Shown: positions 9,242 through 18,375 of the stretch, in pieces | Layout of the letters: every line of letters starts with the position of its first letter | Position numbering within the stretch: position 1 is the stretch's first letter | DNA from: an uncultured Lachnospiraceae bacterium | GTDB lineage: Bacteria; Bacillota; Clostridia; Lachnospirales; Lachnospiraceae | Reading direction: 5' to 3' | Assembly (NCBI GenBank): GCA_910577645.1 | Contig: CAJTOL010000014.1 | Span: 15,733-79,732 of the forward strand | Length of the DNA: 64,000 bases | The notes under the pieces: model-generated | The model's input: only the letters and a program-made list of their open reading frames with translations | What the model was told of the DNA's origin: nothing | The model's database searches: none | Program-made: the position numbers and the translations under genes

Positions 9242-9862
9242 CTACTTGGCTCGTTGCCCGCGGGAGTAAACGCACCCGCAGTAGTCCTGCCGGTACAAGC
9301 CATACTCCTCAGAGAGCTCTACAGAACGCTTATAGCCATTCTTTTTCTTAAAATCCGAAGGCAGGAACGCCACCCCATATTCTGCCGCCAGCCGCTCTCC
9401 AATCTCATTCAGCCTGTCCGCCCGTTTTAAGGGACTGATAGTCAGGGTGGTGGTAAAATAGTCATAGCCTTTTCCCGCCGCCATGGCTGCCGCCGCCCGA
9501 AGCCGCAGCTCATAGCATTTCAAGCACCGTTCTCCTCCCTCCGGATCCGTCTCACGGCCCTTTACCTCCCGGTAAAATGCTTCCGGCTCATAGGGAGCGG
9601 CAATAAAGCTTACCGGATGTATAAAATCCATGGCAAAAATCAGGCGCTTCTGCTCCTCCACCCGTTTCTCATATTCTTCTTCCGGGAAAATATTGGGATT
9701 ATAGTAGTATACTGTAATTTCAAAATACCTGGACAGGTACTCCAGAACATAGCTGCTGCAGGGCGCACAGCAGCTATGCAAAAACAGGCGGGGCGCTTTC
9801 GCCTCCGCCTGAAACTCTGTCAGAATCCTGTCCAGCTCTCTCTGATAGTTTCTCTGATTCAT
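9242..9862 (-). CDS. queH: Epoxyqueuosine reductase QueH
   Basis: A 206-residue protein of the DUF208/QueH family, which performs the last step of queuosine tRNA modification (epoxyqueuosine to queuosine) in place of cobalamin-dependent QueG. Family-specific cysteines are present: HSCCAPCS at residues 29-36, ERCLKCYE near 110-117 and CGC near the C-terminus; these bind iron-sulfur and metal. It follows rpoD by 54 bases and may be co-transcribed. The SD (AGGAGG) is 13 bases from the ATG, rather far. Confidence 0.9.
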   Translation of the reverse strand: MNQRNYQRELDRILTEFQAEAKAPRLFLHSCCAPCSSYVLEYLSRYFEITVYYYNPNIFPEEEYEKRVEEQKRLIFAMDFIHPVSFIAAPYEPEAFYREVKGRETDPEGGERCLKCYELRLRAAAAMAAGKGYDYFTTTLTISPLKRADRLNEIGERLAAEYGVAFLPSDFKKKNGYKRSVELSEEYGLYRQDYCGCVYSRGQRAK

Positions 9863-9916
9863 ATTATTTTGGATTCCTCCTGATTAAAGGATCTGCCCGA
9901 AAGCGCAGGACTTCCT

Positions 9917-11041
9917 TTACAGGAAATCCCGTATGCGTTTGCTGCGAACCGGATTTCGCAGCTTCCGCAGGGCCTTGGCCTCAATCTGACGGATTCGCTC
10001 ACGGGTTACATTAAATTCCTTGCCAACTTCCTCCAGAGTTCTGGGATGGCCGTCCTCCAGACCAAAACGCAGCACAATCACCTGACGTTCCCGCTCCTTT
10101 AAGTCCCCAAGAAGGGCGTCAATGTGCTCCCTCAGCATTACCGACTCCACATTTCCCTCAGGGGTAACTACATTGGAATCTGCCACAAAATCTCCTAAAT
10201 TGGAATCGTCCTCCTCGCCGATGGGAGTCTCTAAAGACGCCGGCTCTCTGGCAATCTGCATGATTTCCATAACCTTATCCTCAGACATCTCCAGGGCGTC
10301 TGCAAGCTCCGGAACAGACGGCTCATAGCCCAGCTCCAGGGTAAGCTTGCGCTGCATTTTGGACATTTTGTTAATCGTCTCCACCATATGCACCGGAACC
10401 CGGATGGTTCTGGCCTGATCTGCCAGGGCCCGGGTCACTGACTGGCGAATCCACCAGGTCGCATATGTACTTAGCTTATATCCTTTTGTATAATCAAATT
10501 TTTCCACACCTTTAATAAGGCCAAGGTTTCCCTCCTGAACCAAATCAAGGAAGCTCATTCCTCTTCCTGTATAACGCTTTGCAATACTGACTACGAGACG
10601 TAAGTTTGCCTCAATCAAGCGTTCTTTTGCATATTCATCGCCCTCTGCTTTTCTTTTCGCCAGACGGAGCTCTTCATCTGCGCTTAAAAGAGGAACCGTA
10701 CCAATCTCCTTTAAGTACATCCGAACCGGATCCTCGGTTCCAATGCCCTCCAACAGATCTACGGCTTCGATATCAATATCGTCGTCGTCACTGTCTTTCA
10801 TGAAACTGTCGTCTAAATCGTCAAGCAGAAGGGCTTCATCGCTCAGCATAGCGTCATCGATTACCGGGACCACGTCCACTCCGCGGCCCTCCAGGTACGT
10901 ATAAATTTGATCCATCTGCTCTGGATTTAAACTGTCTCCTGAAAAGAAATCATTGATTTCCCCTGCATCTAATGCATTGTGCCTGGTCTTGGCATATTCC
11001 AGAAGTTTTTCCAGTTTCTGTAAAAAGTCTTTCTTTTCCAC
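9917..11041 (-). CDS. rpoD: Primary sigma factor RpoD (sigma-A)
   Basis: A 374-residue sigma-70 with region 1.2 ([11 protein letters not shown]), region 2 ([21 protein letters not shown], then [18 protein letters not shown] for promoter melting and -10 binding), region 3 and region 4 ([20 protein letters not shown]). The N-terminus carries the short acidic region 1.1 typical of Firmicutes. The start is GTG, with AAAGGA nine bases upstream. It has its own promoter. Its usual partner dnaG is not adjacent; the neighbours are a lipid kinase gene upstream and queH downstream. Confidence 0.96.
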   Translation of the reverse strand: MEKKDFLQKLEKLLEYAKTRHNALDAGEINDFFSGDSLNPEQMDQIYTYLEGRGVDVVPVIDDAMLSDEALLLDDLDDSFMKDSDDDDIDIEAVDLLEGIGTEDPVRMYLKEIGTVPLLSADEELRLAKRKAEGDEYAKERLIEANLRLVVSIAKRYTGRGMSFLDLVQEGNLGLIKGVEKFDYTKGYKLSTYATWWIRQSVTRALADQARTIRVPVHMVETINKMSKMQRKLTLELGYEPSVPELADALEMSEDKVMEIMQIAREPASLETPIGEEDDSNLGDFVADSNVVTPEGNVESVMLREHIDALLGDLKERERQVIVLRFGLEDGHPRTLEEVGKEFNVTRERIRQIEAKALRKLRNPVRSKRIRDFL

Positions 11042-11093
11042 CTGGTAACGTCCTTTCAGTTAGCTGTAAACTAATTGCTCTAAACAACTTTTT

Positions 11094-11122
11094 AGTATAT
11101 AGGAAAAATTTCAATTTATCAA
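11094..11122 (-). promoter_or_regulatory. Sigma-A promoter of rpoD
   Basis: TTGATA (11117-11122), a 17-bp spacer and TATACT (11094-11099) on the minus strand lie about 50 bases before the GTG start of rpoD. Confidence 0.75.
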
Positions 11123-11157
11123 CATCTATTTTGTATTTTATGTAAGTTTATGGAGAA

Positions 11158-12060
11158 TTATGACTCCTTTTCGTCAGGAATTATAATTTCCAGTCGTTTT
11201 TCCAAATTTTCCATAGTAATATCTGTCTGACTTCCGCCAAACTCCCCGTCTAATACCCAATCTATGGGTTCTTTCGACACCACCCGGATTTTTTTGGTTT
11301 TAAACTTGTAGACGTAGTCGTTAGGCTCTTCCTTTAAAAACATGTAGGAAATAATGTTGCTTAAATCCTTGGGCGTTTTGGGAGTCCGGATAAGCAGGAC
11401 CTCAAAGAGCCCGTCATTTAATGCCACCGACTGGGTAACCAGCCCTTTAAATCCCCCTACGCTGATAGTATTGGTAACCATGCCGAAAATAAATTCATCT
11501 TCCAGCACCATTTCCTCACACTCTATCCGGCAGTAACTGCTTTTTAGAGAAGCCAGACTCTTAACCCCTTCCAGCATGTAGGCCTGATGGCCCAGAATGT
11601 TTTTCTTGTCCTGGGGCGTCTGGTAAGAAATCTCGGTGAAAGCGCCAAAAGCCGCAATATAAATAAAATACCGTTCCTCCCCAAACTGTCCTATGTCAAT
11701 GGGATAGAGCTTTCCCTCCACCACAGTCTGGGCCGCTTCCTTCATTTTCTTAGGAAGCATCAGGCTGGAAGCAAAGTCATTGGTGGAACCTGCCGGAATA
11801 TAGCCGAGAACAGGCGGATTTTTCAGCTTCATAAGCCCGGAAACCGTTTCATTCAGGGTTCCGTCTCCACCGCTGCAGACAACTGTCAGCGCATCCTCTC
11901 CCTGGCTGATTACCGTTTCTTTTGCATCCCCCCGCCTCTGTGTAACATAAACCTGGATAGAATATCCGGCTTTGGTAAAAATATCTAAAATATCTATTAG
12001 CTGATTTCGTATTTGCTCTCTCCCGGAGCATGGATTTACAATAAAAAGGAGTTTATCCAT
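11158..12060 (-). CDS. Diacylglycerol/lipid kinase family protein (YegS/DgkB-like)
   Basis: A 300-residue protein from the chosen start. It shows the NAD/DAG-kinase fold: FIVNPCSG at the N-terminus, SGGDGTLNE (nucleotide-binding GGDGT), GYIPAGSTNDFA and a C-terminal DGEFGG motif. It would phosphorylate diacylglycerol or a related lipid at the membrane. I chose the ATG at 12060 because AGAGGAAAGGA lies directly before it and the protein then starts at the family's usual point; the frame stays open to 12129. It is 73 bases downstream of mutY. Confidence 0.88.
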   Translation of the reverse strand: MDKLLFIVNPCSGREQIRNQLIDILDIFTKAGYSIQVYVTQRRGDAKETVISQGEDALTVVCSGGDGTLNETVSGLMKLKNPPVLGYIPAGSTNDFASSLMLPKKMKEAAQTVVEGKLYPIDIGQFGEERYFIYIAAFGAFTEISYQTPQDKKNILGHQAYMLEGVKSLASLKSSYCRIECEEMVLEDEFIFGMVTNTISVGGFKGLVTQSVALNDGLFEVLLIRTPKTPKDLSNIISYMFLKEEPNDYVYKFKTKKIRVVSKEPIDWVLDGEFGGSQTDITMENLEKRLEIIIPDEKES

Positions 12061-12133
12061 TCCTTTCCTCTTTTTGCCCTGTTTTTTGGGCATACAGGGA
12101 TGCCCGCAGGGTGTTTCCTCCTTTCTCATTATC

Positions 12134-13273
12134 TCACATTATTAATTTCCTATACGTGGAAAATGCGTTTGGAAGCGGATATTTCCCCTCCAGATTCTTC
12201 TTTTCCGTAAAAAGCAAGTCCAAAGCGCCTCCAAAAGTCCCTTTGAGCCGAACCCGGTATCCAATCATCTCCCATTCTACATGGGAAAAAATATGCTTTG
12301 CCGCCGGAAGCGGCTCCACTGAAAGAATCTCCTTCTTTTCAAGGCCAAAAGCTTTCGGAATATCCTTTTCCTCCAGTCGGCCCGGCTTATTAGGAAGCTC
12401 ATAGAGAGACGCCAGAAGGCCTGACGTCGGGCGCTTTCTCAAGGCAATCTGTCCTTCCCGTTCCAAAATCAGCACCGTAAGGGCCTCTTTTTTCCTGCTT
12501 TTTTTAGGCGCCTTCCAGGGAATCTCCCGGTACAGCCCGTCCCTCCTGGCTTTGCACAGGGAAGCCAAAGGGCAGATAAGGCATTTCGGTTCCCCGTTAG
12601 GCACGCAGACCAGGGCGCCGGTCTCAATAAGAGCCTGGTTAAAGTCCCCCGGATTTTCCTGATCCATAGTAACTTTTAAAAGACTTTCTATCCGCTTTTT
12701 AAAGGATGGTTTGGTAATGTCCGTCCTGTCTCCCAGAACCCTGGCGGCAACCCGCAGGACATTCCCGTCAACTGCAGGAACCGGCACCGAAAAGGCTATG
12801 GACGCAATGGCCCCCGCCGTATAGCTTCCAATGCCCGGAAGCTTTAGGATTTCCTCAAATTCCTCCGGCATTTTCCCTTCATAGGTTTCCACTAAAATTT
12901 TTGCACACTTCTGGAGATTTTTGGCCCGGCTGTAGTAGCCCAGCCCCTCCCACAGCTTTAAAAGCCGTTCCTCCGAAACCTTAGCTAAGCTTTCGATATC
13001 CGGAAGTTCCTGCAAAAAGCGATGAAAGTAGGGCTTTACCGCTTCCACCCGAGTTTGCTGGAGCATAATTTCTGAGAGCCAAATCCTATAAGGGTCTTTA
13101 CTGCTTCTCCAGGGAAGCATTCTGGCATTTTCCCTGTACCACGCCATCAGCGGCCGGTTTAATGCCTTCAGCCTTTCTTCCTCTGAAAGCTCTTCCCGGC
13201 CGTCCCATGAAGGAGGAGCCTCTAAAACCTGGATACTGTCATAAAGCTGTTTCATAGAATCTGTCTCAGACAT
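12134..13273 (-). CDS. mutY: A/G-specific adenine DNA glycosylase MutY
   Basis: A 379-residue base-excision enzyme that removes adenine opposite 8-oxoguanine. A helix-hairpin-helix (LPGIGSYTAGA, 145-155), catalytic Glu68 in SEIMLQQT and Asp169 in VPAVDGNV, an iron-sulfur cysteine set (C223, C231, C234, C240) and a C-terminal NUDIX-like 8-oxoG recognition domain are present. The first cysteine spacing is 7 residues rather than the 6 of E. coli. An N-terminal extension of about 38 residues precedes the core. The gene overlaps birA by 8 bases, so the two are translationally linked. Confidence 0.94.
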   Translation of the reverse strand: MSETDSMKQLYDSIQVLEAPPSWDGREELSEEERLKALNRPLMAWYRENARMLPWRSSKDPYRIWLSEIMLQQTRVEAVKPYFHRFLQELPDIESLAKVSEERLLKLWEGLGYYSRAKNLQKCAKILVETYEGKMPEEFEEILKLPGIGSYTAGAIASIAFSVPVPAVDGNVLRVAARVLGDRTDITKPSFKKRIESLLKVTMDQENPGDFNQALIETGALVCVPNGEPKCLICPLASLCKARRDGLYREIPWKAPKKSRKKEALTVLILEREGQIALRKRPTSGLLASLYELPNKPGRLEEKDIPKAFGLEKKEILSVEPLPAAKHIFSHVEWEMIGYRVRLKGTFGGALDLLFTEKKNLEGKYPLPNAFSTYRKLIM

Positions 13274-14075
13274 ATCCGTATACTCCCCTTACCGAAACTT
13301 CCCCGGAAAAAACCGCTTTTACCTGTCCGTCAGGCAAAACTACCAGCAGCTCTCCTTCCGGTCCGATTCCCCGGCATAATCCTGTGTATCCTCCTTCCGG
13401 TTCCAGAATCTGTACCTGGCGATCCCGGTTAATCAGTTTTTCATTATATTCTTCCTTTAAAGCCCTTAGATCTCCTGTCTCTAAAAAGATCCGCCAATAT
13501 TCTTCAAAAGCTGCCATCACACCGCCTATCAGCCTCTCCCGGTCTGTCTCTTCCCCTTTTACCTGGTAAAGAGATGTGGCAGAATCCCTGACCTCTTCCG
13601 GAAATTCCCTGATATTCGCATTGATTCCCATGCCTACCACTACGTGTTCCGCCGCCTCTTTCTGGGTCTGCATCTCCGTCAGGATGCCGCAGATTTTCTT
13701 TTGTCCTATTACCAGGTCGTTAGGCCATTTAATTTGGCTGTCCAGACCGGTCTCAAGACGTATTCCTTTTTCTACAGCCATGGCGGCTATCAGAGTCACC
13801 ATGGAAACCTTCTGAGGCGGGAGCTCAGGCCGCAGCAGCAGACTCATCCAAATCCCTGTCCCTGCCGGCGATACCCAGGCCCGTCCTCTTCTTCCCTTGC
13901 CGGCGCGTTGGTATTCGGAGACCACAAGGGTTCCCTCCGGCCAGCCTTCTGCCGCCAGCTTTCTGCACTGGGTATTGGTGGAATCTGTTTCGGAAAACAC
14001 CTTGACCCTTTTTCCGGCCCAGCTTCCTTTTATCTCTGCCAGGATATTTTCTTCTGTAAGAAACTTATGTTCCAT
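13266..14075 (-). CDS. birA: Biotin--[acetyl-CoA carboxylase] ligase BirA, group I
   Basis: A 269-residue biotin protein ligase, which activates biotin as biotinyl-AMP and attaches it to carboxylase carrier domains. GKGRRGRAW is the biotinyl-AMP loop, and KWPNDLVIGQKKICGIL carries the active-site lysine. The N-terminal helix-turn-helix of the repressor form is absent, so this is the non-regulatory group I type. I chose the ATG at 14075 because GGAGG sits six bases before it; that SD lies inside the last codons of the upstream membrane gene. Confidence 0.92.
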   Translation of the reverse strand: MEHKFLTEENILAEIKGSWAGKRVKVFSETDSTNTQCRKLAAEGWPEGTLVVSEYQRAGKGRRGRAWVSPAGTGIWMSLLLRPELPPQKVSMVTLIAAMAVEKGIRLETGLDSQIKWPNDLVIGQKKICGILTEMQTQKEAAEHVVVGMGINANIREFPEEVRDSATSLYQVKGEETDRERLIGGVMAAFEEYWRIFLETGDLRALKEEYNEKLINRDRQVQILEPEGGYTGLCRGIGPEGELLVVLPDGQVKAVFSGEVSVRGVYGYV

Positions 14076-14077
14076 TA

Positions 14078-14383
14078 TTACCTCCATAAGCTTATGGCGC
14101 TGATTACAGCCAAAGCGGTGAGACACAGGCCCATGAAAAACAAAAGAGCTCCGTTTACTTTTTTCTTTTTACTTCTGCCGCTTTGGTCTATTTTAAAATA
14201 GCCGTTGACAAAATTCAAAACCGCTGCCAGAAAAAAAATTACCGGGAATAAAGTCAAATGAGTCTCCGGATTTAAAAATGAGATAACCGCCATTATCACA
14301 ATGGCCAGTCCTATGACAATATGTATCAGATCCAGCATAAAACGGCTGTTTTTCGACATCTTCTTTCCGGCTTGACCGTACAT
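14078..14383 (-). CDS. Small membrane protein of unknown function
   Basis: A 101-residue protein with three hydrophobic segments (about 17-36, 44-60 and 79-98) and a lysine-rich loop SKKKK between the second and third. I do not recognise a named family. The gene is real by context: GGGAGG lies seven bases before the ATG, it starts directly after the argF stop codon, and it ends two bases before the birA start, whose ribosome binding site it contains. It therefore looks translationally coupled to birA. Confidence 0.72.
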   Translation of the reverse strand: MYGQAGKKMSKNSRFMLDLIHIVIGLAIVIMAVISFLNPETHLTLFPVIFFLAAVLNFVNGYFKIDQSGRSKKKKVNGALLFFMGLCLTALAVISAISLWR

Positions 14384-15376
14384 TTATACGCCTCCCAACG
14401 TAGCTGCCATCACCGCCTTAATGGTATGAATGCGGTTCTCCGCTTCATCAAACACCTTAGACTGGCTGCTTTCAAATACCTGATCCGTTACCTCCATGTC
14501 CTGAATCCCAAAGCGCTCTCCCATTTCCTTTCCGATGCCGGTCTTCAAATCGTGGAAAGCAGGCAGGCAGTGAAGGAAAATAGCCTTTTCCCCCGCATTT
14601 CTCATTACGTCCATGGTAACCTTGTATGGAGATAATTCCCGGATTCTCTCTTCCCATACTTCATCCGGCTCTCCCATGGATACCCAGACATCCGTATAAA
14701 CCACATCTGCCCCTTTGGTTCCGGCCGTTACGTCTGACATCAGGGTCACGCTGCCTCCTGACTGAGCTGCATACTCCCGGCACTGGTTTACCAAGTCTTC
14801 ATTGGGAAAATACTTTTCAGGTGCACAGGCCACAAAATCCATGCCCATTTTGGAACAGGCAATCATCAGAGAATTGCCCATATTATAGCGGGCATCCCCC
14901 ATATAGACCAGGCGTATTCCCTTTAATCTGCCGAAATGCTCCCGGATGGTCAAAAGATCCGCCAGTATCTGAGTAGGATGATACTCATTGGTCAGACCGT
15001 TCCAGACCGGAACTTTCGCATATCGGGCCAGCTCTTCCACAATCTCCTGTCCATAACCCCGATATTCAATTCCCTCGTACATCCGGCCTAAAACCCTGGC
15101 AGTGTCTGCAATACTCTCCTTCTTGCCAATCTGAGATGCTTTAGGGTCCAGATAGGTAGATCCCATGCCCAAATCATGAGCCGCCACCTCAAAAGAGCAT
15201 CTGGTCCGGGTGCTTGTCTTTTCAAAAATCAGAGCAACGTTTTTTCCCTTTAACGTATGGGTAAGGATCCCTTTTTTCTTTTTATCCTTTAAATCGGCTG
15301 CCAGATCCAATAAATAAGTAATCTCTTCTGGTGTATAATCTTTCAATGTCAAAAAATGTCTTCCCTTTAAATCCAT
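14384..15376 (-). CDS. argF: Ornithine carbamoyltransferase
   Basis: A 330-residue cytosolic enzyme that makes citrulline from ornithine and carbamoyl phosphate, in arginine synthesis or in reverse in the deiminase pathway. STRTR (residues 55-59) binds carbamoyl phosphate, and FLHCLPAF near 270 carries the catalytic cysteine and ornithine site. No other arg or arc gene lies nearby, so the direction of use cannot be told. It heads a tight minus-strand run: argF, small membrane gene, birA, mutY, lipid kinase. Confidence 0.94.
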   Translation of the reverse strand: MDLKGRHFLTLKDYTPEEITYLLDLAADLKDKKKKGILTHTLKGKNVALIFEKTSTRTRCSFEVAAHDLGMGSTYLDPKASQIGKKESIADTARVLGRMYEGIEYRGYGQEIVEELARYAKVPVWNGLTNEYHPTQILADLLTIREHFGRLKGIRLVYMGDARYNMGNSLMIACSKMGMDFVACAPEKYFPNEDLVNQCREYAAQSGGSVTLMSDVTAGTKGADVVYTDVWVSMGEPDEVWEERIRELSPYKVTMDVMRNAGEKAIFLHCLPAFHDLKTGIGKEMGERFGIQDMEVTDQVFESSQSKVFDEAENRIHTIKAVMAATLGGV

Positions 15377-15424
15377 TTTCCTGCTCTCCCCTTGTTTTTA
15401 TGAGATTTTTGTAGATATAAAATA

Positions 15425-16576
15425 CTATATTGGCAGACGGCTGTCAAGTGTGCCCAGCTTTTTCTGCACTTCTTTTACCATCTCCTCCACTGTATAAATA
15501 TAAAACCTCTTCAGCCGCAGCTTTTTTGCCAGCTCTTCCAGAACCGCCAAATACAGCTCTTTGTAGTCCCAGCCCGCCTTCAGCCGCAGATGCTCTGCCA
15601 GATGAGGAAATATCCTTTCCGTAAAAGGCCGGTAGCCTGTCAGCCCTTCCCAGCCCTCATCCTCTAAAACCGGACGGATATAAAGTTTCAGCAGCTCCAG
15701 CTCCGACAACAGCCGGTCAAAATAGTAAGCCTCTGTCCCCGGGGCGTCAATATAGTAGCTCCGGCCCCAAAGGCCGTAGAGCATCCGCTTTGCATCAAAA
15801 TATCCCAAAAGCATATTTTTTCTGGCTTTTTTCTTATTGAAGTCTAAAATCCCGCCTAAATCCTGGCGGGGTGCAACCGGATAAAGCTGAACATCCTCCG
15901 GAATCTCCAAAAAGCGCTGACTGTCCCTTCCCAGGCCGTAAATCCGCAAAACAATAATGTCTTTATAACCTTCATTCAGGAGGGGCTCAATAGGCACGTT
16001 ATCCACGCTGCCGCCGTCCACATACCGTTTTCCCCCCAGCTTTTCGTTTTTAAAAGCCAGAAAGTAGGCGCTGGCAAGAAGCATATTTCCTATCTCCCCG
16101 TCAGGCAGGGATTTTACATCTACCAAAAGCTTTTTCCTGTCTGACAGGGAATAGGTTACCACAAACAGATCCCTGGAAGACTGGCGAATCCTTTCTTCGT
16201 CTACCGTATCGGTAATCAGATTTCGAAGAGGGGTTATATCCATCCCTCTGTCGGAAAATACTTTTCTCATAATGCTTAATATTTCCTGAAGATCATCTGT
16301 GGTCAGGTGAAAGGATATCAGCTTTTCCATAATAGAGTCTTCTACATCCATTACCTTAGAATAGGTAATGTTCTCCCAGATATATTCTGCTTTTTCCAGG
16401 TCATCCATACACATAAGAGCGCCGTTCAGGGCGCCTACAGAAGCTCCGGAAATTCCCTTTATGGAGATCCCGGCCTCCTTGAGGGCTTTCCAAGCGCCGA
16501 CCTGATAAGCTCCCCTTGCGCCGCCTCCTTCTAAAACGATACCATATTCTTTTGAAGCATCAATTTGCAGTTCCAT
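15425..16576 (-). CDS. Patatin-like phospholipase family protein
   Basis: A 383-residue serine acyl hydrolase. The oxyanion loop GGGARGAY (17-24), nucleophile Ser46 in GASVG and the catalytic Asp in DGGSVDNVP near 187 form the patatin dyad. There is no signal peptide, so it probably acts on lipids at the inner membrane face. The open frame extends to a GTG at 16594, but AAGGAG six bases before the ATG at 16576 makes the shorter start better. The substrate is unknown. Confidence 0.9.
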   Translation of the reverse strand: MELQIDASKEYGIVLEGGGARGAYQVGAWKALKEAGISIKGISGASVGALNGALMCMDDLEKAEYIWENITYSKVMDVEDSIMEKLISFHLTTDDLQEILSIMRKVFSDRGMDITPLRNLITDTVDEERIRQSSRDLFVVTYSLSDRKKLLVDVKSLPDGEIGNMLLASAYFLAFKNEKLGGKRYVDGGSVDNVPIEPLLNEGYKDIIVLRIYGLGRDSQRFLEIPEDVQLYPVAPRQDLGGILDFNKKKARKNMLLGYFDAKRMLYGLWGRSYYIDAPGTEAYYFDRLLSELELLKLYIRPVLEDEGWEGLTGYRPFTERIFPHLAEHLRLKAGWDYKELYLAVLEELAKKLRLKRFYIYTVEEMVKEVQKKLGTLDSRLPI

Positions 16577-16613
16577 TAGTTTCTCCTTGTTCACTGAGGG
16601 TAGTATTCAGAGA

Positions 16614-16744
16614 TGATATAAGAATCCTGCTATGCAGGATTCTCCGCCTGCGGCGGGTCGCCCATGCGACATCATTCCTTTCCTCCGCAGTGCGATCCTA
16701 AGCGGAGCGTTTTTATATCATAGGAGCACTTTCCTATGATATAA
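16614..16744. repeat. Multi-hairpin intergenic element
   Basis: About 130 bases consisting almost wholly of successive stem-loops: AGAATCCTGC/GCAGGATTCT (16621-16643), CCGC/GCGG, GTCGC/GCGAC (16657-16669), CTCCGC/GCGGAG (16682-16707) and an 11-bp stem ATATCATAGGA/TCCTATGATAT (16715-16742). TGATATAA occurs at both edges. The unit looks like an interspersed REP or MITE-like repeat rather than a gene. Its copy number elsewhere cannot be seen here. Confidence 0.55.
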
Positions 16745-16750
16745 AAAACC

Positions 16751-16811
16751 GGCGCAAAGTGAACCCGCCGGCTCTTCCTTACCGGAAGCCCGTTTTATTT
16801 CACTCTGCGCC
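16751..16811 (-). terminator. Hairpin downstream of the stomatin-like gene
   Basis: GGCGCAAAGTGAA (16751-16763) pairs with TTCACTCTGCGCC (16799-16811) with one mismatch, enclosing smaller stems such as CCGGCG/CGCCGG and CCGG/CCGG. It begins 40 bases after the stop codon of the SPFH gene and probably ends the NfeD-SPFH transcript. A T-run follows on the minus strand at about 16743-16748. Confidence 0.5.
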
Positions 16812-16851
16812 AGCTCCTTTTGCACCAGGATTTATATAAACAGTTACAGAT

Positions 16852-17793
16852 TTACTTCATATCTCCCTCTGCCTTCTTGGCAATCTCCGTCATAGAGGTA
16901 ACCAATCCGGCCAGTCCCTGGATCTCAGACGGAATAATAATCTTGGTAGCCCGTCCGTTGGCTGCCGCCTGAAATGCCTCTAAGCTCTTTAACTGGAGAA
17001 CGGAGGTGTCCGCTCCTGCTTCTTTGATAAACCGGATACCGTCTGCCTGAGCCTGCTGAATCTTTAAAATAGCCTCCGCCTGGCCCTCTGCCTCCTTGAT
17101 TCGCTTCTCCTTCTCTGCCTCAGCGCGAAGGATAGCGGCCTGTTTATCTGCCTCTGCATCCAAAATGGCAGATTCCTTCTTACCTTCCGCCACCAGAACC
17201 GTAGACTTTTTCTCTCCTTCTGCCCGGAGAATGGCTTCACGGCGCTCACGCTCTGCCTTCATCTGTTTCTCCATGGCATCCTGAATGGCAGCCGGAGGAA
17301 TAATATTCTTAAGTTCCACACGGTTTACTTTAATTCCCCACGGGTCTGTCGCAATATCCAGAGACGCCCGCATCTTAGCGTTAATGGTCTCTCTGGAAGT
17401 CAGGGTCTGATCAAGCTCCATCTCGCCGATAATATTTCTAAGGGTAGTAGCCGTCAGGTTCTCAATGGCCATAATGGGATTCTCCACACCGTAAGCATAC
17501 AGTTTGGGATCCGTAATCTGGAAAAACACAACCGTGTCAATCCGCATGGTAACATTATCCTTGGTAATAACAGGCTGAGGCGGGAAGTCTGCTACCTGTT
17601 CCTTCAGGTTTACTCTCTTTGCCACCCGCTCAATAATAGGCAGCTTAAAATTCAGGCCGGTAGACCAGGTAGTCTGATAAGCGCCTAACCGCTCCACAAC
17701 AATTGCCTGGGCCTGGGGTACAATCTTTATACAGGATGCCAGCACAATTAACACAATCAGCAATAGTATTACTACTAAAACAACTCCAAACAT
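16852..17793 (-). CDS. SPFH/stomatin-like membrane protein (QmcA family)
   Basis: A 313-residue protein with one N-terminal membrane helix (residues 3-22), an SPFH/band-7 domain (about 25-190) and a long Ala/Glu/Lys-rich coiled coil (about 190-260) with repeated EAEK-like turns. Proteins of this type oligomerise and organise membrane microdomains. It is paired with an NfeD gene 11 bases upstream, the usual bacterial pairing. The exact role is unknown. Confidence 0.9.
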   Translation of the reverse strand: MFGVVLVVILLLIVLIVLASCIKIVPQAQAIVVERLGAYQTTWSTGLNFKLPIIERVAKRVNLKEQVADFPPQPVITKDNVTMRIDTVVFFQITDPKLYAYGVENPIMAIENLTATTLRNIIGEMELDQTLTSRETINAKMRASLDIATDPWGIKVNRVELKNIIPPAAIQDAMEKQMKAERERREAILRAEGEKKSTVLVAEGKKESAILDAEADKQAAILRAEAEKEKRIKEAEGQAEAILKIQQAQADGIRFIKEAGADTSVLQLKSLEAFQAAANGRATKIIIPSEIQGLAGLVTSMTEIAKKAEGDMK

Positions 17794-17804
17794 AAACTTT
17801 CCTC

Positions 17805-18239
17805 CTACCGGGCATCCTCCGCTACAATCAGTTTGACGCCCCGAATTTCTTTAACAGTTACAATAGTACCTTCCTTCAATATCAGATCATCCTGAACACT
17901 TCTGGCTGTCCACTCCTGACCGTCAATGACCGCCGCCCCGGTGGCATTTAAATTATCCACCGCAGCCGTAACTTTGGCCTGCTTTCCCACCAGACTTTCT
18001 GCATTGGTCTTGGTAACGGTGCCGTTTACGTATTTCTTTGCAAAAGGCCTGACTAAAATCAGGACTACAAAGGATACTATCACAAAGACCACCAGCTGTG
18101 CTTCCGTCCCTATGCCGGTAAAGCTCAGGACAAATGATACCAGAGCACCTGCTGCAAACCATATAGTAGTCAAAGCCATGGTAGCTATCTCAATACCCAG
18201 CAAGATAACAAATATGACCAGCCACATAACCGGTGTCAT
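17805..18239 (-). CDS. NfeD family membrane protein
   Basis: A 144-residue protein with two or three membrane helices (about 5-75) followed by a C-terminal OB-fold domain (about 85-142, with GQEWTARS). This is the short NfeD form without the serine-protease domain. It is co-transcribed with the SPFH gene, and NfeD proteins are thought to bind their stomatin partner through the OB domain. Confidence 0.88.
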   Translation of the reverse strand: MTPVMWLVIFVILLGIEIATMALTTIWFAAGALVSFVLSFTGIGTEAQLVVFVIVSFVVLILVRPFAKKYVNGTVTKTNAESLVGKQAKVTAAVDNLNATGAAVIDGQEWTARSVQDDLILKEGTIVTVKEIRGVKLIVAEDAR

Positions 18240-18375
18240 AGTTTCCGCCCCCTTCTCTTTTTATGTATTTTATTATACGCTAAGTGTTTTTATTATACCA
18301 TATAAGGGCCGCCAATACAACTATACCGGCGGCTCCAGTTCTTACATTTTTATAAACAATTTGGCAATATCTTGT

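Noticed and set aside
16614..16744. CRISPR-like or tRNA-like structure
   Set aside because: The stems differ from each other in sequence, there are no equal-length spacers and no cloverleaf or CCA end.
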